DNA from: Secundilactobacillus paracollinoides DSM 15502 = JCM 11969
GTDB taxonomy: Bacteria; Bacillota; Bacilli; Lactobacillales; Lactobacillaceae
Direction: 5' to 3'
NCBI RefSeq assembly: GCF_001311135.1
Contig: NZ_BBAG01000002.1
Span: forward strand, 1 to 64,000
Length of the DNA: 64,000 bases
Below, one piece after another: positions 34,431 through 42,419 of this stretch (positions are counted from its first letter, which is position 1; every line of letters begins with the position of its first letter). The position numbers and the translations under genes are program-made. The notes below the pieces were generated by a model. It worked only from the letters and a program-made list of their open reading frames with translations, searched no databases and was not told the DNA's origin.

Positions 34431-35904
34431 ATGAATTATGCGACTTTGTTTAACGATGACGACCAGACCAGCTTTATCGTGCTGCACCTTTTGACAGACT
34501 CGGACTCCGGGACTATCTCACGTGCCGAGCTCGCAGAAAAGCTGGAACTGACCCGTTACCAATTAGATAAATGTTTCGATAATTTAAATAATGATTTAAG
34601 CCTGGTCGCAGGTGAGGCTCCGAGTTACGTCGATGAGCCATTCAAGGCATCTGGCACGTCAACAATGTGACAGCAGATATGTTTGCAGCGCATTCAACTG
34701 CAGTACCTTTATCGGGCAACTAAGTATGTGATTCTGGAGTACCAATTCTTCTACTCAACACTATCGGGTAAAACGGCTTTTGCCGAAGCGAATCACCTGA
34801 GCCGGTCCACCTTTTACAGCGGCGAACGGGCTTTAGCGAAGCTATTAAAGAAGGAAAACTTCTACGAGCCACAAGTTTGGTCGAAGATCCCGAGTTCACC
34901 ATCCGCCTCCATCTTTTCCAGTTGTACTACACCCTGTTCAACGACATTGATGATCCATTTCCAGATCTGACGACCTCGTCACGAAGTTACTGGACTGTTA
35001 CCATCAGTGTTTTGACCGGACACTTGCACCTACTCAGGAAGTCAAATTGAGCTTCTTTTTGAAGGTCTGGCTCAAACGGTTAGGCAACCAAGGAAATTTA
35101 ACTGAAGAAACGATCAAAACGCCAGTCACTGACGAAACAGCAACTGGCTTTCTGACACAGATTCAAGACTTATTACGCGACACATACAGCGTCAGCCAAC
35201 AGGAATTGGATTACGTCTACTACTTCCTATTATCACAGGATCTCGTTTCACCTAAAGATGACCAGGAACTTGCGGCAACTTTTCCGCTAGCCAAGCGCCT
35301 GACAGATGACTTCATCACCTCGTTACAGGGCGGTCGGATCATCGTTTCACGCGACAAGTTAAACTGGACAGAACTTCGCGAAAGCCTGTTCAGCGTCCAC
35401 ATGCAGTACACGTCGTTTTACATTGAGCCCACCACGTTCACCGATCCCAGCAAGACCACCTTCTTCCGGGATCTGTACCCGGCCTTTGACGTGATCATCA
35501 CGCGTTTCATTACGAACCTTGTGCAGTCACATCTCGTGCCGGTCAACGGCAACAGTCAGGTCAACCTGTACTTTAGCTACATGTTCTCACTGATCAATTC
35601 CGTACCGCCGGAAGCCGTGGTCGATCGCGTACACATCTTCGTAGACTTCTCACAGGGATGCCTGTATAGCAGCTACGTTAAGAAATCACTCAATGCATTT
35701 GATAACGCCAACCTCGTTTTGGAGAGCGAGTTGAGCGACGATGTCGACATCTACATTTCTGACTTTCACTCAAAGAAAGTCACGGCACCGCAAGTCGTTT
35801 GGCAAGATCCGCCGACCCCTAATGATTGGTCGAATCTTGCTGATATGATCTTGGAACGTAAACATAGTAAATTAAAACAGTTAAGCACCACTAACGATTC
35901 ATAG
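34431..35904 (+). pseudogene. Mga-like transcriptional regulator (several frame breaks)
   Basis: Repaired length about 490 residues, typical of Mga/AtxA-class regulators. An N-terminal winged helix-turn-helix (ISRAELAEKLELTRYQLDKCFDNLNNDL) is followed by a second HTH (KTAFAEANHLSRSTFYSGERALAKLL), a long PRD-like alpha-helical middle and a C-terminal EIIB-like part (VHIFVDFSQGCLYSSYVKKSL). Breaks: AAGGC for AAGGGC near 34652, one surplus T near 34682 (together they create the TGA at 34668), one A missing near 34876 and one base near 34970. ATG at 34431 behind GGAGGTG. Its stop lies 24 bases before a large secreted protein gene on the same strand, the usual Mga-target arrangement. Confidence 0.75.
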
Positions 35905-35928
35905 GGGAATGCCAGAAAGGAGGGGCGA

Positions 35929-38853
35929 ATGATGAAGGTCACAGGGGAGAAGCACGACCACCAATTCAGCAAATGGCTCACGCTAGGTGTGGCATCATCC
36001 GTATTATTTTTAGCAAGCCAGACGACGCAGCTCGCACCAGCTAAGACTGTCCATGCTGATAATGCGTCTTCATCATCTGAAATCGCAGCAGCACAGGATA
36101 CCATGCCAGTAGCTGGTTCAAGCTTTAGTAAGTCTGGCGATACGTTTACGTCGACAACTAATCAATGGAAGCTAGTTGGATCAACCTCTGATTACACCAT
36201 GTTTGCCACTAACGTCACGACTGTTGGCGGGCACACGGTCTATTCTGCAGACTCTCAATTCGTCCTTCTCTTTAATAGTGACCAAGATCTGAGTAAGGGC
36301 ACCTATGTCATTAACGGTCGTAAAAGTGATGGTGACGGCTATGATGGCGGTAGTTTCCGCTCATTGACCATTGATGGCCAGACCTACTATGGCATCTATC
36401 TCGATGGTGCCATGGTTGACGACGTGCTTAAAAGAAACATCCAGGGGCAATTGTCCAGCTTACAGATAAAAAATGGGCCAACTGGTGTGTCTTCGTCGAT
36501 TGCCCTCGATTTTTATGAGCGATTAACTGTGCACCTGCCAGTGATTTCTGGCATTACGGATCAAAACTCGGTTGCTGCAGCGTTGAAGGGTCAAACGGCA
36601 AATGCCTATGTCAGCGATGATTTAGGTGACTCAAATATCTTTAACATCAACCTGATTTCTTCAGATATTGAGGCAACGCCGACTTCAAGTACTGGCAGTT
36701 ATACGTTGAACGACAGTGGCGAACAGCGGATTGCGGCTCAGTTAACGCTTCAGGATATTCTGAATGCGTCTACTAGTTTTAACGTCATTCAGCCAGGCCC
36801 CAGCTCGTCTAGTTCCAGCACCAGTTCTTCCAGTTCAAGTTCGTCCACCAAGCCCTCTGATGGCACTGGTTCGGATGGTAACGATACTGGGACAACTGGC
36901 ACGGATTCAACTAGTTCGACGAGTTCGTCTACCACTGACAATTCAGGGACTAAGACATCTTCAGACTCTTCAACAGATAGCTCGACCGATTCTAATGGTG
37001 GATCCGACACTGATTCCACAGGTGCTGATAACTCATCATCAACATCGACCACACCCATTTCAAACACCATCAATTATGTGAATGAATATGGCAGTAAGGT
37101 CGGTTCAACAACGATCAGTGGTGTCCAGGATGTTGCGGACACGCTTGATGTATCCGCAACGTTGCCTCAGGGTTACGTTCTGGCCGATGGTCAAGACGCA
37201 AAGGTGCAATACACCTTCACCCCTGATGGCACGTTAACCGTGCAGGTCAAAAAGGCCCCAGCGATCCTCGTTTCTGGGACTGTGACCTACGTCGATCAGG
37301 ACGGTAACACTGTTGGTACCCCTAAAACCATGACGGTAACGGCCAGTTCAATGCACATTTACACGGCAGTTGTGCCAGCCGGTTACGAATTAGCTTCTGG
37401 TCAGCGGGCGTCGGTTCCCTATCTCTGGACAAATGCGGATAGCACTAAGAACAACCTGACGATCCATCTCGTTAAGTTGTCTGCGCAGGATTACGGCACT
37501 GTAACTGTGAACTATGTCGATGCAGATACTGGCAAGATTCTCGACACTGAAACCTTTACCGGCGTTGTTGGTGATCGGGTACCGTTTGACACAACAACTG
37601 TTGTCAGCGGGTTTTTAAAGGATGGCTATCTGGTTCAAAACAACGAAACGTTAGGTGCCGCTTGGTACACGACTGCTGGTCAGACGCTTACTGTGACGCT
37701 AAAGAAGCAAGCAGGTACTGGTGGTAATACTGGCGATAACGGTTCTACCGGCAATGATACTGGTGACAATGGTTCTACTGGTACTGGTAACAATTCTGGT
37801 GACAATGGTTCTACTGGTACTGGTAACAATTCTGGTGACAACGGATCTACTGGCACTGGTAACAATACTGGTGACAACGGATCTACTGGTACTGGTAATA
37901 ATACTGGTGACAATGGCTCTACTGGCTCTGGTAATAATACTGGCGACAATGGCTCTACTGGCAACAACACTGGTGATAGCAGTTCTACCGGCACTGGCAA
38001 TAACACAGGTGACAATAGTTCTACTGGTACCGGCAGTGACACTAATGGCAGTGGCGACTCGGATAGTAACGCTTCCGGCGCTAATGGCACAACTGGCACT
38101 GGCAGTAATGGTGCAACAGATACTACTGGTAATACTGACACGAAAGGTACTGGATCAAAAGAAAACGGTACGGCTTCTGGTACTAAAAAGACTGACGCTG
38201 GCGCCAAATCAAATTCCGGCGACAACTCAAATTCTTCAAAGACACCAAAACTTGCAACCCGGGTCAAATTACCATCAACCATGAAACAACCGGGTTCAAG
38301 CAACAGCAACACCACCGCTGCTTCAACAAATAACGGTGAAAACACTACTCCTATGGCAACTGATACTCCTAATACGTCGTCAACGGCCGCAAACGATGCT
38401 GACTTACCAACAGCCAGTGCCGCCTTTGTAACGTTGGCTGACAATGAACCATCTCCAAATACTGACGCAACCACCCCATCTACGGCGGATGCAACACCGC
38501 AGACGGCTGCTCAGGCCCAGAACAACACGCCTTCAAACGACTCAACCTCAGCACAGCAAGCTGCTGCGCAAAAGGCCGCCGAAGCCGCTGCCACCCAGCA
38601 ACGACAAATTACTGCAGCTAAGAAGGCAGCTGCCGCTCGACGCGCTTCCTATGAGCGTGTTCAGCGTGAAGCTTTGAAACAGTTAGAAGACGCGAACCAA
38701 CGCGACCAATTTGCCCACCAGAGCGTTGCCTTTTCCGGTAGCGGCCATGGTCATCAACACGGTGATGGTGGTCCCGCTGGTGGCGGCGATGCCGTTACTG
38801 AACTTGGAAAGTACTTCTCTGTTTTGTCGGGAAAGATCAACTTTGGTCGGTAG
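35929..38853 (+). CDS. Secreted MucBP-repeat protein without sortase signal
   Basis: 974 residues, intact. Signal peptide (residues 1-43: basic start, hydrophobic core, cleavage near VHADN), a non-repetitive N-terminal domain (about 45-285), a Ser/Thr/Asp-rich linker, three MucBP-like repeats (about 380-585: TINYVNEYG, VTYVDQDGN, VNYVDADTG), a 12-residue Gly/Asn repeat array, a second low-complexity region and a coiled, Ala/Gln/Arg-rich C-terminus ending in a His/Gly stretch. An LPSTM near residue 782 is internal and not followed by a membrane helix, so I see no LPxTG anchor. Wall retention would have to be non-covalent. ATG ATG at 35929/35932 behind GGAGG, 24 bases after the Mga-like gene. 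Confidence 0.85.
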   Translation: MMKVTGEKHDHQFSKWLTLGVASSVLFLASQTTQLAPAKTVHADNASSSSEIAAAQDTMPVAGSSFSKSGDTFTSTTNQWKLVGSTSDYTMFATNVTTVGGHTVYSADSQFVLLFNSDQDLSKGTYVINGRKSDGDGYDGGSFRSLTIDGQTYYGIYLDGAMVDDVLKRNIQGQLSSLQIKNGPTGVSSSIALDFYERLTVHLPVISGITDQNSVAAALKGQTANAYVSDDLGDSNIFNINLISSDIEATPTSSTGSYTLNDSGEQRIAAQLTLQDILNASTSFNVIQPGPSSSSSSTSSSSSSSSTKPSDGTGSDGNDTGTTGTDSTSSTSSSTTDNSGTKTSSDSSTDSSTDSNGGSDTDSTGADNSSSTSTTPISNTINYVNEYGSKVGSTTISGVQDVADTLDVSATLPQGYVLADGQDAKVQYTFTPDGTLTVQVKKAPAILVSGTVTYVDQDGNTVGTPKTMTVTASSMHIYTAVVPAGYELASGQRASVPYLWTNADSTKNNLTIHLVKLSAQDYGTVTVNYVDADTGKILDTETFTGVVGDRVPFDTTTVVSGFLKDGYLVQNNETLGAAWYTTAGQTLTVTLKKQAGTGGNTGDNGSTGNDTGDNGSTGTGNNSGDNGSTGTGNNSGDNGSTGTGNNTGDNGSTGTGNNTGDNGSTGSGNNTGDNGSTGNNTGDSSSTGTGNNTGDNSSTGTGSDTNGSGDSDSNASGANGTTGTGSNGATDTTGNTDTKGTGSKENGTASGTKKTDAGAKSNSGDNSNSSKTPKLATRVKLPSTMKQPGSSNSNTTAASTNNGENTTPMATDTPNTSSTAANDADLPTASAAFVTLADNEPSPNTDATTPSTADATPQTAAQAQNNTPSNDSTSAQQAAAQKAAEAAATQQRQITAAKKAAAARRASYERVQREALKQLEDANQRDQFAHQSVAFSGSGHGHQHGDGGPAGGGDAVTELGKYFSVLSGKINFGR
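37736..38033 (+). repeat. 36-bp tandem repeat encoding GDNGSTGTGNN(S/T)
   Basis: About eight imperfect 12-residue units inside the secreted protein gene. Synonymous codon differences between units indicate an old array. Confidence 0.8.
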
Positions 38854-38875
38854 GTTGGCATGTTTTGTGGATAGT

Positions 38876-38919
38876 AAAACGCAATCATCTGCAGTTAATG
38901 CTGATGATTGGCGTTTTTT
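38876..38919 (+). terminator. Terminator of the secreted protein gene
   Basis: AACGC and AATCATC pair with GATGATT and GGCGTT, followed by T6. Confidence 0.85.
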
Positions 38920-39049
38920 GGTGCTGTTATTTTATATTCTGGGAATGTCTGTTGTTACTTTTTATTAAAAGCCCTGTTCAGAAGATATGGCAGGTACTCT
39001 TATGAGTCTTTTGCGAACTCTAGCTACATTGCTTGCAGTTCTACTCTTA

Positions 39050-39179
39050 CATAGCCGAAACGTGCTCCTGAAGGGCAAGGGGCGGAGTGTAAGCAACTTC
39101 CGGAACCAAATCCAAGACCGGGATTTGATGCCGAAAGTCGCTTACACTCCGCCCCTAAGCGCCCTTCTTCCGCACTCTA
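39050..39179 (-). repeat. F1 palindromic repeat, full copy
   Basis: Central arms GTAAGCGACTTTCGG and CCGGAAGTTGCTTAC with the loop arms CATCAAATCCCGG and CTTGGATTTGG. The initial TAG is the stop codon of the acetyltransferase gene at 39177. Confidence 0.75.
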
Positions 39180-39611
39180 CAACTTCATCTCCCACATCTC
39201 TTCCCCAACCGTCTCATCCTTATGCGCAGTTGCGGTCTTAAACCCGTGATGCTGGAAGAATGCCGTTGCTGCTTCGTTTTCTTGGAAGACGCTGAGTTTC
39301 AGGTGGTTGTGCGTTGCCTTTAACGCAAACATCAGCATGCCGCCCACGCCCTTTCTCTGGTCAGTTGTCTTCGTGTACACGCCGCGGACGACCTCGCCAT
39401 CCAGCATCGCAAAACCGAGAATCGTTTCATCATCCTCGTTCATCACCGCAATGACATCATCTTCACGTAGTTCTTTAGCGACTGCCTCGCGTTGATGCCG
39501 CCAATATTCTGGTTGAATAAAGTCATGACTGGCCAAGTTGCTCGACAGCCAAATGCCCATTAACTGATCCATCTGGGCATCCGTAATTCCGTTTAAATTT
39601 TTAATTTGCAT
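39177..39611 (-). CDS. GNAT-family N-acetyltransferase
   Basis: 144 residues. The acetyl-CoA loop reads TDQRKGVGGMLM (Q/R-x-x-G-x-G) and the C-terminal NEAATAFFQHHGF is motif B. Length and pattern fit small-molecule or peptide acetyltransferases; the substrate is unknown. ATG at 39611 behind GAGGG. The TAG stop is shared with the F1 repeat that follows. Confidence 0.8.
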   Translation of the reverse strand: MQIKNLNGITDAQMDQLMGIWLSSNLASHDFIQPEYWRHQREAVAKELREDDVIAVMNEDDETILGFAMLDGEVVRGVYTKTTDQRKGVGGMLMFALKATHNHLKLSVFQENEAATAFFQHHGFKTATAHKDETVGEEMWEMKL

Positions 39612-39789
39612 CGTTTACCCTCTAATCTATCCACAATCTATAATTGAATTCTTTCTCTCATGATAAGGTAGTCTCTTTTCTTGCAAAATACCACCCTTTT
39701 AACTCAGACTTGGAAAACTTTTTAGTGGTAACCAGCCCCATGAGAACGGCATTCATTGTAAATCGATTACATTTAATCTGTTTTTAATC

Positions 39790-39818
39790 TTGATTTTATG
39801 TTCCTTTAATGATAAATT
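39790..39818 (+). promoter_or_regulatory. Promoter of the leader peptide-hydroxyisocaproate dehydrogenase transcript
   Basis: TTGATT, a 17-base spacer and TAAATT. The predicted transcript start is about 25 bases before the leader peptide ATG. Confidence 0.6.
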
Positions 39819-39848
39819 AAGCACATACTACAAGCGAGGTAATTGACT

Positions 39849-39905
39849 ATGAAAAACACGAACACGTCAACTAAATCTTTAGTCATCCGGGTCGTCGTCA
39901 TTTAG
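39849..39905 (+). CDS. 18-residue Leu/Val/Ile-rich leader peptide
   Basis: A GCGAGG site 8 bases before ATG opens MKNTNTSTKSLVIRVVVI and stops at TAG. Seven of the last eight residues are branched-chain amino acids (TTA, GTC, ATC, then GTC GTC GTC ATT around one CGG). The stop codon touches the first arm of a pair of mutually exclusive hairpins and a terminator follows. This is the layout of an amino-acid-sensing attenuator, not of a functional protein. Confidence 0.65.
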   Translation: MKNTNTSTKSLVIRVVVI

Positions 39906-39907
39906 CG

Positions 39908-39993
39908 TACGGGCCGTTGATTTAGTGCCCGTATAATCCACGGGCAGTGTTGGTGCAAACCAGGGGCTGTTCATTAAGCTTCTGGCTTTTTTT
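39908..39993 (+). promoter_or_regulatory. Candidate branched-chain amino acid attenuator
   Basis: Arm 1 TACGGGC (39908) pairs with arm 2 GCCCGTA (39927), and arm 2 TGCCCGT (39926) pairs equally well with arm 3 ACGGGCA (39940), so only one can form. A terminator follows: CCAGGGGCT pairs with AGCTTCTGG through two G-U pairs, then a T7 run (39987-39993). A ribosome stalled on the Val/Ile codons would cover arm 1. The direction of the effect on the downstream gene is inference. Confidence 0.6.
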
Positions 39994-40195
39994 ATAGCAC
40001 AAGGACTCGCAAAGGAGGTCAGGCCAATGAAATAAACCGGCGTCACAGCACGCAAGATTACATAGTAACCACACAATAACGGGATGTGTTTTTCAGTTAT
40101 CGCCCGTTTCGAGCTTCAAAATGATCACTAAGCAGCTGTACCTGGGCATGCCCCAGTGCCTGACTTAGTAAATTAAATCTGGAGGGATTTTTAAA

Positions 40196-41137
40196 ATGAC
40201 ACGTAAAATTGGTATTATCGGTATGGGTAACGTTGGCGCAGCTGCAGCACACTACGTCGTTGCCATGGGCTTTGCGGATGATTTAGTATTGATCGATACA
40301 CGGACAGACAAGGTGGAAGCTGATGCGTTGGACCTTCGCGATGCCATTGCGAACTTGCCATACCACACTAACATCTTCACCAACGACTATTCGAAGTTAT
40401 CGGATGCTGACGTCATCATCTCAGCCATTGGGAACATCAAGTTGCAGGATAACCCAACGGACGACCGGTTCGCTGAACTCCCATTTACCCGAGTTCAAGT
40501 ACCGCGCGCTGCTAAGCAGATCAAGGAATCCGGCTTCAACGGCAAGATCGTTGTTATCACCAACCCAGTGGATGTGATCACCTCAATCTACCAAGAAGTG
40601 ACCGGCCTGCCTAAGAACCACGTTATCGGAACAGGGACCTTGCTTGATTCCGCTCGGATGCGTCGTTCAGTTGCTGAACAGTTAAACATCGACTCACGTT
40701 CCGTTGTCGGCTATAACTTGGGCGAACACGGTAACTCCCAATTTACAGCCTGGTCAACGGTTCGGGTTCTGGGTCATCCCATTACCGAAATTGCTGAAAA
40801 ACGTGGCCTCGATTTAAACGAACTTGATCATTTGGCCCGCATCGGTGGGCACACCGTGTTCCATGGCAAAAAGTACACCAATTACGGGGTTGCTACTTCT
40901 GCCGTCCGGCTAGCCTACACGATCATGAGTGACGCTCAAACTGAACTGCCAGTGTCAAACTACCGCGAAGAGTACGGCACCTACCTTTCATATCCCGCCA
41001 TCGTTGGCCGGGACGGCGTTCAAGAACAGCTGCAACTCGATCTAACTGAAGAAGAACTTAAGAAGTTACAGACTTCTGCCGACTTCATCAAGACGAAGTT
41101 CGCTGAAAGTCGTGATGATATCGACTCAAACAAGTAA
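40196..41137 (+). CDS. L-2-hydroxyisocaproate dehydrogenase
   Basis: 313 residues of the L-lactate/malate dehydrogenase superfamily; the sequence matches the L-HicDH branch known from Weissella confusa. It reduces branched 2-oxoacids (from Leu, Ile, Val) to 2-hydroxy acids with NADH in the cytoplasm. Seen: the NAD-binding GMGNVGAAAAH near residue 9, the NIKLQDNPTDDRFAE loop with the substrate-orienting Arg, VVITNPVDVIT, and GEHGNSQF with the catalytic His. GGAGGG lies 9 bases before ATG. Monocistronic. It completes a route with BrnQ (import), transamination fed by GdhA, and this reductase. Confidence 0.92.
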   Translation: MTRKIGIIGMGNVGAAAAHYVVAMGFADDLVLIDTRTDKVEADALDLRDAIANLPYHTNIFTNDYSKLSDADVIISAIGNIKLQDNPTDDRFAELPFTRVQVPRAAKQIKESGFNGKIVVITNPVDVITSIYQEVTGLPKNHVIGTGTLLDSARMRRSVAEQLNIDSRSVVGYNLGEHGNSQFTAWSTVRVLGHPITEIAEKRGLDLNELDHLARIGGHTVFHGKKYTNYGVATSAVRLAYTIMSDAQTELPVSNYREEYGTYLSYPAIVGRDGVQEQLQLDLTEEELKKLQTSADFIKTKFAESRDDIDSNK

Positions 41138-41191
41138 GCCTTGCTTGCTGATTCATCAATTGAAGTGCAAAATTGCGACATCCGTTTCTCT

Positions 41192-41225
41192 GACACCTCA
41201 GCCCCTTCTCAGCTGGGGTGTTTTT
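41192..41225 (+). terminator. Terminator of the hydroxyisocaproate dehydrogenase gene
   Basis: ACACCTCAGC pairs with GCTGGGGTGT (one G-U), then T5. Confidence 0.8.
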
Positions 41226-41490
41226 GTGTGCCAACAGTATCATCCGACTATTGTAGACCACATACTTTACGCAATAACGACTAATCGTTTCTGAGGTGCT
41301 TTCTGGTCATAAACACGTCTATAATAACGTCTCATTATCAGTCATATTATGCATCACTATTAGTCTAATTTGTGTAATAGCTTATTTCAATACAACGACA
41401 ATTAACGAATGACCAACATAATTATAAATATTGTTTGTTAAACCACCGTCTTAAGAATAAATTGTACGCAATACATTTTTGCAAAAAGCA

Positions 41491-41519
41491 TTGTATTTAA
41501 ACCCTTTTCAAGGTATAAT
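41491..41519 (+). promoter_or_regulatory. Promoter of a candidate small RNA
   Basis: TTGTAT, a 17-base spacer and a perfect TATAAT. No coding frame follows. Confidence 0.65.
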
Positions 41520-41525
41520 TACTTT

Positions 41526-41605
41526 ACTCGATACTTGTAATTGAGTACTAGGCTATTGGAGACTCCCTCACAACATTCCCCTATAATTGTTGTGAGGGTT
41601 TTATT
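41526..41605 (+). ncRNA. Candidate small RNA of about 80 nt
   Basis: The predicted transcript runs from just behind the promoter at 41491-41519 to a perfect 11-bp terminator (CCCTCACAACA/TGTTGTGAGGG) followed by TTTTATT. It has no start codon with a ribosome site. A weaker 5' stem pairs ACTC with GAGT around a 13-base loop. The target is unknown. It lies between the dehydrogenase and the bacteriocin locus. Confidence 0.5.
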
Positions 41606-41783
41606 GTAAAAAACGATAGAGATGCTTGAAATTGAAAGTTTTTAAAAGTGAGCATTCTTAAAAACATCGACACCAAAAATAATTACTCGCTACCCACTAA
41701 AACGTAGAATAGCTAGTTGGTAATTCAAAATATTGGAAACTTATCGCCATACTTTGAAAAAAATTACAAAAATCTAAGATTCA

Positions 41784-42419
41784 TCATATATACATAACTT
41801 CGTCAAAAAATTCATCAAATTGATTGGCATGAGTCACTAAAATTATAGTTTTACCACTCTGTTGTAATTTACTTAGTAAGTTCATAACTACAAAGCCATT
41901 TTCATCGTCTAATGATCCAGTAGGCTCATCAGCAATAATGATTTTACTTGGCTTAATGAAAGCTCTCGCAATTGCAATTCTTTGTTGTTCACCACCACTT
42001 AGTGTATAAGCACGTTGCTTAAGATTGAAGTTATCCAATCCAACTTGACTTAGAGCAATTTTAAAGAGTTCTTTTTCCTCACCTTTTTTTATTTTCAAAA
42101 ACTTGCTTGATATTGATAAATTCTCCTCAATAGTTAAGTTAGGAATTAGTAAAGAATTTTGAAAAACAAAACTTAAAATTGTTTTGTAGTAATTGCGAAT
42201 TTTTGACTTGCTAACGTTTGAAACATCAACGTCATTAAACAAAACCTTCCCAGTAGAGGCTTCTTCAGTTAAACCAATTATATTCAAAAATGTACTTTTT
42301 CCTGTCCCGCTTGCCCCTTTTATAGCAGTAAAGCTATTAGATTTAAATTGGTGTGTTATTGGTCCAAATATCTTTCGATCATTAAACTTTTTACTTATAC
42401 TTTTCACAGTCACTTCCAA
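41784..42419 (-). CDS. ABC transporter ATP-binding protein of the lactococcin 972 locus
   Basis: 211 residues, a single ABC domain: Walker A GASGTGKST, Q-loop FVFQNSLL, signature LSGGEQQR, Walker B IIIADEPTG, H-loop VTHAN. It belongs to the LolD/MacB type that pairs with a large permease. It overlaps the permease gene by 10 bases; TTG start at 42419. In lactococcin 972 systems this pair gives self-protection or export. AT content is much higher than in flanking genes. Confidence 0.88.
   Translation of the reverse strand: MEVTVKSISKKFNDRKIFGPITHQFKSNSFTAIKGASGTGKSTFLNIIGLTEEASTGKVLFNDVDVSNVSKSKIRNYYKTILSFVFQNSLLIPNLTIEENLSISSKFLKIKKGEEKELFKIALSQVGLDNFNLKQRAYTLSGGEQQRIAIARAFIKPSKIIIADEPTGSLDDENGFVVMNLLSKLQQSGKTIILVTHANQFDEFFDEVMYI

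Noticed and set aside
37736-38033. Regular 36-bp repeats that resemble a CRISPR array
   Set aside because: There are no unique spacers; the units are in-frame protein repeats with codon variation, and no cas genes are present.
38272-38290. LPSTM as a sortase motif in the secreted protein
   Set aside because: It lies about 190 residues from the C-terminus and is not followed by a hydrophobic helix and basic tail.
37680-38474. 264-codon frame opposite the secreted MucBP protein
   Set aside because: It is the antisense image of the Gly/Asn repeat array and has no ribosome site.
41491-41605. Fst-like type I toxin RNA
   Set aside because: I find no toxin-sized frame with a ribosome site on either strand of the transcript.
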